A stretch of DNA of 64,000 nucleotides from Cephalotus follicularis (lineage: Eukaryota > Streptophyta > Magnoliopsida > Oxalidales > Cephalotaceae). Shown here piece by piece: positions 41,196-52,104 of this stretch. The stretch covers positions 103,023-167,022 of the forward strand of contig BDDD01002676.1 in NCBI GenBank assembly GCA_001972305.1, in the 5' to 3' direction. Every line of letters begins with the position of its first letter. The first letter of the stretch is position 1. The translations under genes were made by a program, and so were the position numbers. The notes beneath the pieces are model-generated. The model was not told the origin of the DNA and did no database searches. It worked only from the letters and a program-made list of their open reading frames with translations.

Positions 41196-42139
41196 TTAAC
41201 CTAATCATAAACTCCTATCCATTTATCTATCAGACAATCAGAAGAATAACTAAATATATATATAGACTGTCCCATACCAACTTATATATATAAGTAGTTA
41301 ATCTAAACATACCATCATCGGTAAGTCCAATCCGGCTGAAGCTCAAGGGTATGAACATCTAGTACCTACCGATAGACCGATAAGAACTCATTAGAACTAG
41401 TCGCTCATAGGTAGACCTATAGGAGCTCAACTAGTTACAGATCCGTACATCTATCTGTTCGTAATGCCGTAGCATGCAAACATACCATCCGTAATAGTGA
41501 GTCTAGACCTCCCACTTAAAGGTGACACATGCTAGAGTCTAGACATCTAGTGCCTAACAGTAGACTGATATGAGCTCACTAGACTCAGTTGCCTACAAGT
41601 AGACCAGTAGGAGCTCAACCGGTCACTACATGCATACCCTAATCATACATGTGTCTGAATCCCCCCGAAAGGGCACAAGCTTTAGGTTTAGATATCTAGT
41701 CACCGATCGGTAGACCGATAGAGCTCAACTAGAATTGGTTGCCTATTGATAAACCAATAGGAGCTCAACAAATCACATACCGTGTGTAACTCTAGTAGAG
41801 GGCTCTGTCGACTGTAGGTCGATGCCACATACCTAACTAGGAATTACAGTTCACTCGATGGTGAACATATCTATAAACTATGCTCTACCCTTTTTCCTTA
41901 CCCTGTCATCATGAAAAAACCTGGAAAACATCCCAGTCTATACCATACTCGGGCCTAGAAAAAGTCCCAGAAGAAAAACTTTTGAAAAACATGCTTTGAA
42001 AAACATTTATTGAAAAATTACTGGACCAAGCAGAGCGTCATCAGTTAGGCCTCAAACGTCTGTGCTTTGAGACAGTGTTGAAATAATTTTCGTGAGATAG
42101 GCTAAGCAGTGACGCTTATAAATCAAGCGGCGACGTTTA
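40576..42139 (-). repeat. Long LTR-like unit B, inverted and truncated
   Basis: Read on minus it ends ...GGGTACAGGATGTCACA (40576), comparable to the GGGGTGTGACA end of the solo LTR at 52105. It contains AT-repeat tracts (about 41126-41190 and 41250-41290), GAGCTCNNCTAG-type degenerate tandem repeats (about 41330-41800) and, towards 42040-42136, AGCGGCGACG words. Its 5' end on minus is cut by the unit starting at 42140. No coding sequence was found. Confidence 0.55.
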
Positions 42140-44864
42140 TGTAATACCCAGAATTCTTGTAAATAAAATATGTAATATTTTAAGGAATAGTATTTCGGGC
42201 CCAAAATGTATTGTTATCAGACTGGAATTGAAATTATGGCTTTTGGGCCTTGAAAGAAATTGTATGGTATTGGACTAAATTGTAATTGAGCTTGGGAATG
42301 TTATAGCCCGACTTGGAATTGAATTAATGAAAGAATGGAAATTGGGCCTGAAATGGTTTTGAGAGAGAAAAAGGAGACTTTGGGTCCAAAGAAAGAAGGG
42401 AGAAGCTGGCCCAAATTCTTTTAATCCTCAGCCCACGACATGGTGAATTGGCAGCCAATATCCAGGGAATTCTAGAGAATTCCATAAAGGCTATAAAAGG
42501 AAGAGTGAAATGGTGGGGACGATTGCTGTTAAAAAGAAGCAGAAAGAGACAAAGGGAGGAAGCAATCTGGAAAATTCTTGTCTCCCTTTCTCCTCTCTCA
42601 TATAATCCCTACCATTTCCATTCTTGAAAGAAAAGGAAGATCCAAGGGAGAAAGAATCCAGTGCAAACCAGGAGCAATTGAAGAAATTATGCAGAGCAAA
42701 GGAAAGCATTTTGACTCCAGAGGATCTGAGGTAGGATCTCTTACCAGCATTTCCTATTAATTTTAATTGATATGTGGATGTGCTACTATTAGTATAGAAT
42801 AATTACCTATGAATGCATTAGGAAATGTTAGGATAAAATGAGTGTAAATTATCCTCAGGGAAAGTCACATGCCGTGCTTCTTTCTTCATGCGCCCGAACG
42901 TGCATGGCATGTGACTTGTGTAAAACGTCCATCCATGTGAAACGATTAAGTGGCCAATTTTTCCCAAGTTTCATGTGTCTGAACACACATCGCCCGAGGT
43001 GCCAAAAAGCCCGTGGAGCCATGCCGAGGTGACCAGGTGTCGAGGACACCATTGTCCACTATATGCATCCTGTGCATGCCAAGGCGCCGAGGACACAAAG
43101 TGCTGAGCTCTCCACTGTCCACAGCAAAACGCCAGAGGAACAAAAAGCCCGAGGTGCCAACGCCCGTGGATACCAAATGCAGAGGGCGCCATTGTTGTCT
43201 GCATGCGATACACATCACTGTCATGCTCGAGGACGCCAAGTGTGGAGGACGCCATTGTCCTCGGCATGCGTCATGACCACCATAAATGCCCGAGGACACC
43301 CTGAGTGGAGGACATCATTGTCCTATGCCATGCATCGTGTCCACTGCCATGGCACTGGGGACGCACCAGTGCCTTTACCGAGGAAAAGTACAGGGGACGC
43401 ACCAGCACCATGTACCGAGGAGCTATGCGCCGCTCATCCAAGACGCCAGAGTCCTCCTCTACCATGCGTCCAAGGATGCGCAGGTGCAGAGCGCCATTGT
43501 TGTCCTCTGAAATACGCCGAGTACGTGCCAGAGCAAGGCGCCTAGGTTACCATGCATACATAGAGTTGTCCTCTGCCCTGCACACCATGCATGCGCTCAT
43601 GAGACGACCATGTCTCCCGAGCATGCGTCATCCACTGATATGCGTCCCAAGCAGGCAGCCATGAGCAGAGCATGCATTTCTAGTGTTTATTGTCCTCTGC
43701 CTTTATCCCAATAGGCTGCTTCGTGCGCTTTATAGAGAGAATACACAATGAAGATGAATCTAGCACCCAACTTACCACGTGACGAATACTGGGCCATTCA
43801 TAATGTGTACTCAGCGCCTGGGCTCGCCCAATTTATGCATGCGTTATGAACTTGGGCCTGGTTAGCGTGAATAAATGGATGAAGTGCAACAGTGGGATTA
43901 TATTAATATAGTATATTATGACTTAGGCAAGGAACATGGTTTAATGCGGTAATAAAGGTAGACCTTATGGTAAAATGTTAATGTAATAATAATGTTAGTG
44001 TAAACTGAGATGAGCCCTACGGGGATCACCAACCGAGATGAGCCAGTATGGTTATTTCCGAGATGACCTAATGGGTCACCAAATTGAGCTGAACTAGGTG
44101 GGTCACCGAGATAGCCCAATGGATCACCGACCAAGATGCGCCAGTGGATCACCGACCGAGATGGGCCACATTAATTGAACAACTGATACTATTTAATGAA
44201 TATTTATGTTCCTCTCATCTGCCTATAACGCCTAGAGGGCGTATATTGCTCTTCCTGAAGCCGAGGACCTGAGGAACTGGTCTGCCTAAATTGTAATGTT
44301 TATTCCTCTCGATTTCTCTGCCTTCAATGTCTAGAGTGCGTTACCGCTCCTCCTTAAGTAGGGAATGTCGCGGAAGGATTTATATTGACTGTTAGTGATT
44401 GCGTAATGAATAAATGTATTGAATGTACTGTATTGTTCTTACTGCATTTCTCATTGTATACATATTTATATCTGCTGCATTGCACTCCACACATGCATGG
44501 GTAAGGGTTCCTACACAACCAGTGGTTGCTGACCCATTGCATTGTAATGTAATGGGTCAGGTACAGGTGGAGCTTCGCAGCAGGCAGAAGACTGAACCAG
44601 AGTAAGTCTTCTTCCAGTTGCAGTTCGACAACCCAGGAGTGTTACTGATTGGACTGTACTATGACATGTCGGTTTGTGGCAGAGCTTTTATATTAAATGA
44701 TGATTGTACAAACGGGGTTTTATCCACGAAGTTTATCGTTTATTGGAATTTCGCGTGCTTTACTATATTGATCTAATGTTTTTAATTTCCCACAATTTAT
44801 TGAATAATACTGTTAGTAGCGCGTCAAACCTTGGGGGTTGATCCTTGGGGTTTGGGGCGTTACA
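42140..44864 (+). repeat. Solo LTR, 2.7 kb, with a CGAGGACGCC motif array
   Basis: It begins TGTAATACCCAG and ends GGGGCGTTACA. The flanks GTTTA and TTTTA are a one-mismatch 5-bp duplication. TATA lies at about 42493 and a splice-donor-like GAGGTAGG at about 42727. An array of CCGAGGACNCC / GTCCTC words spans about 42995-43680. A second degenerate tandem repeat (ACCGAGATGNGCC) spans about 44010-44167. Several long frames in 42946-43664 on both strands are translations of the array. No primer site or internal domain adjoins it, so it is a solo LTR. Confidence 0.72.
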
Positions 44865-45436
44865 TTTTAGATATGCTGCAAGAAAGACATATTACTACTA
44901 AAAAACAGGGCTACAGCGATGACACTTTCCCTCATCGTCCCCTCGCCGTTGACTCAACTGCGAGGGCATAGCGAGAGGAAAAAACCCTTGCCAAATTCCT
45001 TCTCGCCGTCCACTTCACGAGGGCATGGAGAGGGTACGGCGAGGGTCAGGTCCCCTCGCCGTATATTTCCCTCGCCACGACGAGGGTATGTCTAGGGCTG
45101 AATCCCCTCTCCATCATACCCTCGCCGTGTATATTTGCTGCAGAATGGCGAGGGCATTACCCTCACCATGCCCTCGCAATTCTGCAGATTATGTTAATGA
45201 AACTATCAACATAATCCATTCCCTATATCCAAGAAAAACCTGCAATTCATTTCAGCAGTAGCCACAATAACAGTTTATATTTCACAATTGTGTAATTGAC
45301 TCCATCCATAACTACTAAACAACATATTTCATTCATAGTAAACTAACAGAACAATGTAAATGAGCTTTATAGCATATATATAAAAAGTGTAATACATTTA
45401 CAACCAATCTTAAAATGTGTCAAACTAAACAAACTA

Positions 45437-45567
45437 TGACTCATCATCGCTATCGTCCAAGTCTGAAGATGGTTGGAAGGGGGTGTTAGAGAGAGTGTGA
45501 CCCGTCAAGCCAATAGGTGGCTGGATGTACTTGTACTCTCCTCAATTATACAGTCTTGTTCTATCCA
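45437..45567 (-). pseudogene. CACTA TNPA-type protein, C-terminal end
   Basis: The frame on minus reads YKYIQPPIGLTGHTL ... PSSDLDDSDDES then stop, an acidic tail expected at the end of the TNPA-type protein that stops abruptly at 55562. The two halves are separated by the 10-kb nested insertion. Confidence 0.65.
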
Positions 45568-46421
45568 TGTTACATTATGCAAATGATATTTAATTTTTGG
45601 CATAACCATATATGTTTTATCACATAATCGAAGCATGACACTGCTTACATATATGGTGCCTTGTCACATCAAAGGGTTGGTTGTCAAGCCTGGCTATGAG
45701 AACGACTTCCTTATTCCCTGTGACTAAACTGTTCCAAGTCATAGGTTCACCGGACAGACTTTCCATATTATGCTTGCTCTCGCGAATGGGAGGGTGGAGT
45801 ATCTCATTGCCACTAGGATTGAATCCTAAAGCTAATGCGGGGTGTGTGCTGGGAGCATGTACACTGAACTTGACCCACCATGAAAATTCTATTTGGATGG
45901 TCACATATCCTGTGTCAGTAGAGTTTTCCATCTGAGACAGTAGTGTATAGACTCTACGAGTCTAGCGAGTTCTTGATGGACTTGTCTGATCCTTAGACCT
46001 GAGCGGCTACTGTGCATTGCATAGAGACTGTCTGACTTTGATTTCTGCCCTACCCAGTTCTTTCGCGGGATTGGCAAACATGCAACTTTTGGGTCTTACA
46101 GGATTTATGTGAATGTAAGTTAGTGCGCAACAAGGAATCGTCACATCTGATGTGAGGGTGATTAACTCTATAGTATCTGTATTCATTGTGGACTTTGAAA
46201 TACCTGGCCAGGTTATGGCGAGCTGGAACATAGGGTTTCCGGAAAGGCTTGTCGATAGTCATGATGGTAAAATACGGATTTATAGATACCGGCATATCTA
46301 GGGTTGACACGTATCCTTACCCTAGGCCGTGATCAGAGCTGAGGATGACGAGGGATTATAGTACACGATAACTATTGTCAGGATAAAGTATTGGATGTAT
46401 CGGAAATAGACTTAATTGTGA

Positions 46422-46738
46422 AAATTAATCAATGGATTAATTTACGCACCTGGAATGTGATAGTCACAGGTTCAGGGTCTTAAAAGTAGTCAAAGACTAT
46501 TTATGGTAAGTTTACTTAAGAGCAAGGCGTCTTAGTAACACACCATCGTTACCGATTAATTCCGGACATTCGGGTCCCGCCTCACGAGTATATGTATTAG
46601 ATACATATATCGTATTGTTATTATAACGTGTGATGACACATGTTATATATTGTGATGTATTAGTAATGTTACGTGACTAATTAGTTGACGCAACATACTA
46701 ATATGATTTTGGTATTAAATAATAATTAGATTATTATT
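46422..46738. repeat. Hairpin cluster, first block
   Basis: Inverted repeats: 46422-46443 (9-bp stem AAATTAATC), 46590-46608 (8-bp stem ATATGTAT, loop TAG), 46623-46646 (10 bp, one mismatch), 46659-46702 (outer 7-bp stem ATTAGTA, imperfect inner stem) and 46718-46738 (9-bp stem AATAATAAT, loop TAG). Confidence 0.85.
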
Positions 46739-46786
46739 TTATCTCTTATCTCTCAAACTCTCTCTTTTTATTGGGTAGCTGATTTG

Positions 46787-47652
46787 TGTTGGCCTTTGCC
46801 ACCCCGATTATTTGTTTACCAAGTGTTATTTTGATGATTAACAAACATAGATTACGTGTATGCATAAATTCTTTAAGTTATAACTTCACATACTCGCTTA
46901 ATCTTGTGTCCAAAGTTGTGTCAAGAATGGTTTTGCAGATACAGGCAATTCCAGCCGACTGGAGGGAAATCCAGTCGACTGCCAAGGCAAAGAAGTCGAC
47001 TCTCAAGGCCATGTAGTCGACTGCATCTTCAAACTAAACCCAGAAATCTGAGAAGCCCAGACCAGTCGACTGCCAACATATTCCAGTCGACTGCCAGGCA
47101 ATTCCAGTCGACTGCAACAAGGTATCAGCCGACTGCCATGGGGTACAAATTAGGCAGAAGCTTCTGTAACATTTTTCACCCAGTCCAGCGGACTGAATCA
47201 GGGGAACAGTCGACTGCCAGGGGGTCCAGTCGACTGCCACAGGGGACCAGCCGACTGCCTTCTATTTGTGCAAAATCTGGCAGTAGGTTTTGTAACTTCC
47301 AAAATAGCCTCAACAGCCGACTGAAGCAGGGGATCAGTCGACTGCCGAGCACACCAGCCGACTGCCTACATGATCCAGCCGACTGCCCACTCCCAACGGC
47401 TATATTCAAATAAACGGGAGCTCGGTTGGAGTTCCAAGCCCGGATTGGGGCATACTAGTGAATACTCAAGGGGAGGCCTTGGGGAGTGGACGTAGGCGGT
47501 TTGCCGAACCACTATAAATCCGTTTGCACCTTCTAAACCCTACACTCTTTACTTTCCGCATTGTGTGTTTGTGTAATTATTTTTAATTGGTGGTATATTT
47601 GCTAGATAAATTTTTATAAGTCTATTCACCCCCCTCCTCTAGACTTCCTACA
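46787..47652 (+). repeat. 5' LTR of the Sirevirus-like element
   Basis: 866 bp, TG...CA. About 16 copies of CAGTCGACTGCC or CAGCCGACTGCC lie in 46967-47392. A TATA-like CTATAAAT (47512-47519) lies in the module unique to this copy. The primer site follows two bases after the end. Confidence 0.9.
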
Positions 47653-47708
47653 ATTGGTATCAGAGAGGGTTAACTCTTTATTAAGATTAACATCTTGAGT
47701 TTAGATCA

Positions 47709-49184
47709 ATGGCCGCTACTAGCATGAACACCCAATCCCGACACAATGATGATGTCTCCGAATTTAAGGTCCCGTTTTTTAGTGCTGACGATTTTCCTTA
47801 TTGGAAAAGTCGTATGGAGATATACCTTAAATCTAGAGACTTTAGGAATTGGCTTAGTGTTAAGAATGACCCTCACATCCCTACGAAACTAAACGATAAA
47901 AACGAACTCGTTTCCAAACCGGAAGACGAATGGGATGAAGAGGACTTTAAAAAATTGACTATAGATAACAAAGCCTTGAACATATTACTTGTTGCCCTAG
48001 ACAAGACCGAATACAATCTCATTAGGAGATGTACTTCCGCACATGAAGTGTGGAAATTGATCATCCTTAACCATGAGGGTACCGAGCAAGTGAAGAATGC
48101 TAAACTTGCTTTACTAAATAGAGATTATGAATTGTTCAAAATGCAACCGAATGAATCTATTAAGAATTTGTATAATCGGTTGCTTGACATTACTAATGGC
48201 TTGCTTGGTCTTGGTAAGGTTTTTGGACAGGATGAATTAGTGAGGAAATTGCTAGGGTGTCTCAACGATGAATGAGAACCCAAAGTGACGGCAATCGAAG
48301 AATCTAAAGATTTGAAGACAATGGAAATTGAGGAATTGCTTGGTTCCCTCATGACTCATGAGGTTAAATTGAACAAGAAATCGGTAAAGCTTGTGGAGAC
48401 AAAGCAACAAGAAGAAAGAAGAAAAGACATTGCCCTCAAGAGCACTCACAAGGAGGAGATGTCAAGTGAAGATGAGCTAGAAGAAGAGGATTATGTTCTC
48501 TTTGCAAAACGGTTCACAAAATTTGCAAAGATGAACAAAGCAAGAAGATTCCAAAAGAAAAACTTCAACAAAGGAGAGGGAAGCAAAATGGATCCTCCTA
48601 CATGCTTCGAATGCAACAAGCCCGGGCACATCAAAGTTGATTGTCCACAATTGAAGAAAAAGAAGCTATTCAAGAAGAAAGCTCTAAAGGCATGGCACCT
48701 AAGTGATGATGAATCATCCGATGAAGAGATCACGGAGCAAGTAGCAAACCTATGCTTTATGGCATTGAGTGATGATGAAGAGGATAGCGAAAATGAGGTA
48801 GATGATTCCTATACTTTTGGTGAATTACAATTTGCTTTTGATGAATTGCTTGTAGAGTTTAAGAAAAAATGTTCACAATGCACTTCACTTAAGAAAAATA
48901 TGACTAGTATAGAAAATGAAAAGGAATTACTAGTTATTGAAAATGAGCATTTGAAAAGTGACATTGCTATGTTAGAACATGAATTAGCTAAAAAGGAAAA
49001 TGACATAGCTAAACCTACTTCACCTAGTAACATCACCTTAGAAAAGGAAGTAGAGACCTTAAGAGAAAAGAATGTGAATTTAGAGAAATCTTTTAGTAAA
49101 TTCACACTAGGTAGTAAGAAGTTAGAAGAAATGCTAGGTCTTTCTCTCCAAGGAGAAAGAGATGAGGTATTATTCCTACTTTAG
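47709..49184 (+). pseudogene. Sirevirus-type gag with one in-frame stop
   Basis: Gag packages the element RNA into virus-like particles. The start MAATSMNTQSRHNDDVSEFK is followed by a UBN2-type gag domain (about residues 25-190), a CCHC zinc knuckle CFECNKPGHIKVDC (about residues 300-313), Lys-rich and acidic stretches, and a coiled-coil tail (about 380-480). A single TGA at 48273-48275 stops the otherwise continuous frame. Relatives have Trp at this point (DEWEPKVTAIE type), so this is probably a recent TGG-to-TGA change. The frame then stays open to 49184, overlapping the next ORF by 23 nt in a different frame. The knuckle is intact. Confidence 0.88.
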
Positions 49185-50217
49185 CTCAGTAAAGCTACAT
49201 TGTGAGAAATGGCTGAGTAGGGATGTCTTGATTAGTAATCTTGCTGTTGTAGTTACTTGGTTTAATGCTATGGGTTGGCTAGATTACATTTGCTCATCAC
49301 ATACCATTTACCCTAGGCTAGTCAAAATGTTTTATGCCAATTTGGAACCCTCCACTACATGTGTTGCAAATTCATTTGTTCTAGGCAATCCAATTTGTAT
49401 TACTCCCGACCTTATTGCCGAAACATTAGGAATTCCCAATGAGGGAATAACTAATTTTCATGAAATAGGAAAAACAGAGGCACTAAGGATTTGTATAGAG
49501 CAACCAAATGTAAATCCAATCATGAATGTGACTAGTAGTCACTTACCTATTGCCTCTAGGATTGTTCTACTCCTTGTTACCAACACTTTTCTTCCAAAAC
49601 AAGGATCACACACCCTCCCCTCCGAGTGCGACCTTAAATTCGTCGCTTGTGTTAAAAATGGAACCCATATTAACCTTCCATACCTTATTGTAAACCACTT
49701 ATTGTCTAGGCCAAATCACACCCCTTATCCTATGCTTCTTAGTAGGATTATTTCGGCTGTCCTAACTTCCTTTAACATTGAAATCCCAGATGATGAGCAA
49801 AGTGTTAAGCCTTCACATAAGCATTTGGTGAATAAGGCGGGTTTAAGACAATTAAACCTTGAATTTGAGGAAGGAGAGTGGGTTAAGGTGAGAGGGAGAG
49901 GAAGAGAGCAAGCAAGAGCGCAAGCAAATGTAGGAGGTGGGGATGATGATGATGATGAGGAGGACGATCCACAGCAATATGAGATGCGTCCGAATGTTGG
50001 TACTAGCAGTGGTAGTAGCAGCAGGCCTACTCTTGATGCACTTATGGCCAGAATGGATATTGCCCAAGCTGATATGGAGTTTGTCAAAAGTGAAATGCGG
50101 CAGTTTCGTGAGGAGCAAGCAAACATTCTTCAAGGACAAGCCGATATTCGACAAGGACAAGCAGACATCCTCCAGTACCTTCATAACGCTTTCCCACAGC
50201 ACCCTCCCCCATCTTGA
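49162..50217 (+). CDS. 351-aa protein with putative plant transposon protein (Transposase_32-like) domain
   Basis: The frame is fully open, and its ATG overlaps the end of gag. Residues about 30-240 resemble the domain often annotated as putative plant transposon protein: PRLVKMFYANLEPS, SFVLGNPICITPDLIAETLG, then LPYLIVNHLLSRPNHTPYPM. After it come an Arg/Gly-rich patch, an Asp/Glu run (about 258-268), and a C-terminal coiled coil with repeated QGQADI units (about 325-340). No catalytic motif of RT, integrase or protease is present. It sits where pol should be, between gag and the polypurine tract. The biochemical role is unknown. Domain identity is from memory; the openness of the frame is observed. 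Confidence 0.65.
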   Translation: MRYYSYFSSVKLHCEKWLSRDVLISNLAVVVTWFNAMGWLDYICSSHTIYPRLVKMFYANLEPSTTCVANSFVLGNPICITPDLIAETLGIPNEGITNFHEIGKTEALRICIEQPNVNPIMNVTSSHLPIASRIVLLLVTNTFLPKQGSHTLPSECDLKFVACVKNGTHINLPYLIVNHLLSRPNHTPYPMLLSRIISAVLTSFNIEIPDDEQSVKPSHKHLVNKAGLRQLNLEFEEGEWVKVRGRGREQARAQANVGGGDDDDDEEDDPQQYEMRPNVGTSSGSSSRPTLDALMARMDIAQADMEFVKSEMRQFREEQANILQGQADIRQGQADILQYLHNAFPQHPPPS

Positions 50218-50826
50218 GCTTATATATTTGCATCATCATGGTTTTCGTTGTGTATTTTCAAACTTTGTGTTTGTAATTTCTCTTAGTTGTTTTGATGTAT
50301 GAAAGACAAAATGTGTTGAGGTTCCTTATGTTTTTAAGTTTCCAATGACAATATGTATTTTGATTATGGTTTATGACTGCAAGAGTATTTCATATTATTG
50401 CCTTGATCCGTTTACTTCAAATGTTTAATCGAATTGTGCTTCGATCTTAATGGATCTCTCCTATTGCATTGTGTCTATTGATCAAATTGTTTAGGAATGC
50501 ATAAGTTGAGGGGAGCTCTTCAATCCTTGCTATGATTGAGGGGGAGCTTCCACTTCTCTTTTTGTTGTTTTGACAAAAAGGGGGAGAGATATATATTTTG
50601 CACATTGCGTTGAAGTTGCATATTGAAATGATGTTACATGTTGGTGAATATATAGCATTTTCATGAAAAAGGTTGTATTCTTGCATTGAGCAAGTGCACT
50701 TTGTTATGTCAAGTATATTGGATATGCCTTTATTGTTAAATTTGGACTTTGGAACAAAAATGGGTAAAATATGTCAAGACTTATGTAAAATATGCATGTT
50801 TTGTCAATCATCAAAAAGGGGGAGAT
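50218..50826 (+). other. 3' untranslated region of the Sirevirus-like element
   Basis: Non-coding. It contains repeated G-tracts typical of Sirevirus 3' regions (GAGGGGGAGCTTCC about 50547, AAAAAGGGGGAGAG about 50575 and the final polypurine tract 50813-50826). Confidence 0.7.
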
Positions 50827-51694
50827 TGTTGGCCTTTGCCACCCCGATTATTTGTTTACCAAGTGTTATTTTGATGATTAACAAACATAGATTACGTGTA
50901 TGCATAAATTCTTTAAGTTATAACTTCACATACTCGCTTAATCTTGTGTCCAAAGTTGTGTCAAGAATGGTTTTGCAGATACAGGCAATTCCAGCCGACT
51001 GGAGGGCAATCCAGTCGACTGCCAAGGCAAAGAAGTCGACTCTCAAGGACATGTAGTCGACTGCATCTTCAAACTAAACCCAGAAATCTGCAGAAGCCCA
51101 GACCAGTCGACTGCCAACATATTCCAGTCGACTGCCAGGCAATTCCAGTCGACTGCAACAGGGTATCAGCCGACTGCCATGGGGTACAAATTAGGCAGAA
51201 GCTTCTGTAACATTTTTCACCCAGTCCAGCGGACTGAATCAGGGGAACAGCCGACTGCCAGGGGGTCCAGTCGACTGCCACAGGGGACCAGCCGACTGCC
51301 TTCTATTTGTGCAAAATCTGGCAGTAGGTTTTGAAACTTCCAAAATAGCCTCAACAGCCGACTGAAGCAGGGGATCAGTCGACTGCCGAGCACACCAGCC
51401 GACTGCCTACATGATCCAGCCGACTGCCCACTCCCAACGGCTATATTCAAATAAACGCGCCATCAAACCAGCTGACTGCCGTCCAAATCCAGCCGACTGG
51501 ATTTGTAACAGACAGTTAAAAATAGATCCGTTGGAGGCACAACTATAAGAGGAAAATTGGACTTCTTGCACAAGTGATCAAGCTTTCAAGTCTCATATCT
51601 TCTCAAGTTATCTCAAGCTCAATACCAAGCATTCAAATAATCAAAAGAGATCAAATCCAAAGAAAACATACACATTCACAAAGCTTTACTCTTA
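50827..51694 (+). repeat. 3' LTR of the Sirevirus-like element, different end module
   Basis: It matches the 5' LTR to about 51455, then carries 239 bp unrelated to it: two more motif copies (CAGCTGACTGCC, CAGCCGACTGG), its own TATA-like CTATAAGA (51543-51550) and a CT/CAAG-rich tail. The end is set by the putative ATTTG duplication and is not a canonical CA. Confidence 0.75.
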
Positions 51695-51713
51695 ATTTGG
51701 AATCATGCTGCAT

Positions 51714-52104
51714 TAAGACGTTAACATGTCTTAGCTGTTACTGAATGCTTGGAGCATTAACATATTAGTTGTTAGACAACTAATATGGTAAGTAACAGAA
51801 AATAGAAGCTTGCCATATATCTTGCATTTTAGAAATGGATATGGCACCAGAAAATGGAAACATCCATTTTGTCATAGTGACAAGAATGGAAAGGGATTTT
51901 CATTTGTGGAATGAAATCCCAACAACGCGTTTTCATAACTGGGCTTTATGATGATCCACATTTGGTGGATCATATCTCTGGATAAACATTTGCATGCTAA
52001 ACTCTCTCTTCTCATTGGTTGCATGAAGAGAAACGTGTTTTTGGTTGTTAGACAACTTGTATTTGACATAACACGTTTTCTTCTTAAAGGAAATGAAGAC
52101 AACG
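51714..52104. repeat. Hairpin cluster, second block
   Basis: Stems at 51714-51733, 51744-51758, 51761-51787 (perfect 12-bp stem CATATTAGTTGT, loop TAG), 51811-51846, 51851-51870, 51869-51883, 51893-51920 (11 bp with one bulge), 51924-51931 (AACGCGTT), 51951-51973 (9-bp ATGATCCAC) and 52031-52078 (9-bp stem AAACGTGTT around an inner 5-bp stem with loop TAG). Confidence 0.88.

Larger units (their letters stand above)
46787..51694 (+). mobile_element. Sirevirus-like Copia, non-autonomous: gag plus a non-pol ORF
   Basis: LTRs start TGTTGGCCTTTGCC at 46787 and 50827. The primer site TGGTATCAGAG (47655-47665) and polypurine tract AAAAAGGGGGAGAT (50813-50826) frame a 3.2-kb interior. That interior encodes a Sirevirus-type gag and then an open 351-codon frame with no protease, integrase, RT or RNase H. 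The flanks ATTTG (46782-46786 and 51695-51699) are a putative target duplication. The first about 629 bp of the two LTRs differ by only about five substitutions and one 1-bp indel, so the insertion is recent; beyond that point the LTRs are unrelated. Confidence 0.85.

Noticed and set aside
42946..43664. Six or more overlapping open frames on both strands
   Set aside because: All are translations of the CGAGGACGCC repeat array; CG-rich repeats lack stop codons.
45620..46310. Two minus-strand frames (103 and 86 codons) that looked briefly like virus structural-protein remnants
   Set aside because: They lie wholly inside an Angela-like LTR unit, need frame jumps, and matched no family I can name. 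Treated as chance frames.
46967..47392. Regularly recurring short repeats resembling a CRISPR array
   Set aside because: Spacers are irregular and very short, the repeat is about 12 bp, and the host is a plant retrotransposon LTR.
46904..47413. 169-codon frame and antisense frames rich in QSTG / SRLP, repeated at 50944-51450
   Set aside because: Direct translation of the CAGTCGACTG array in the LTRs.
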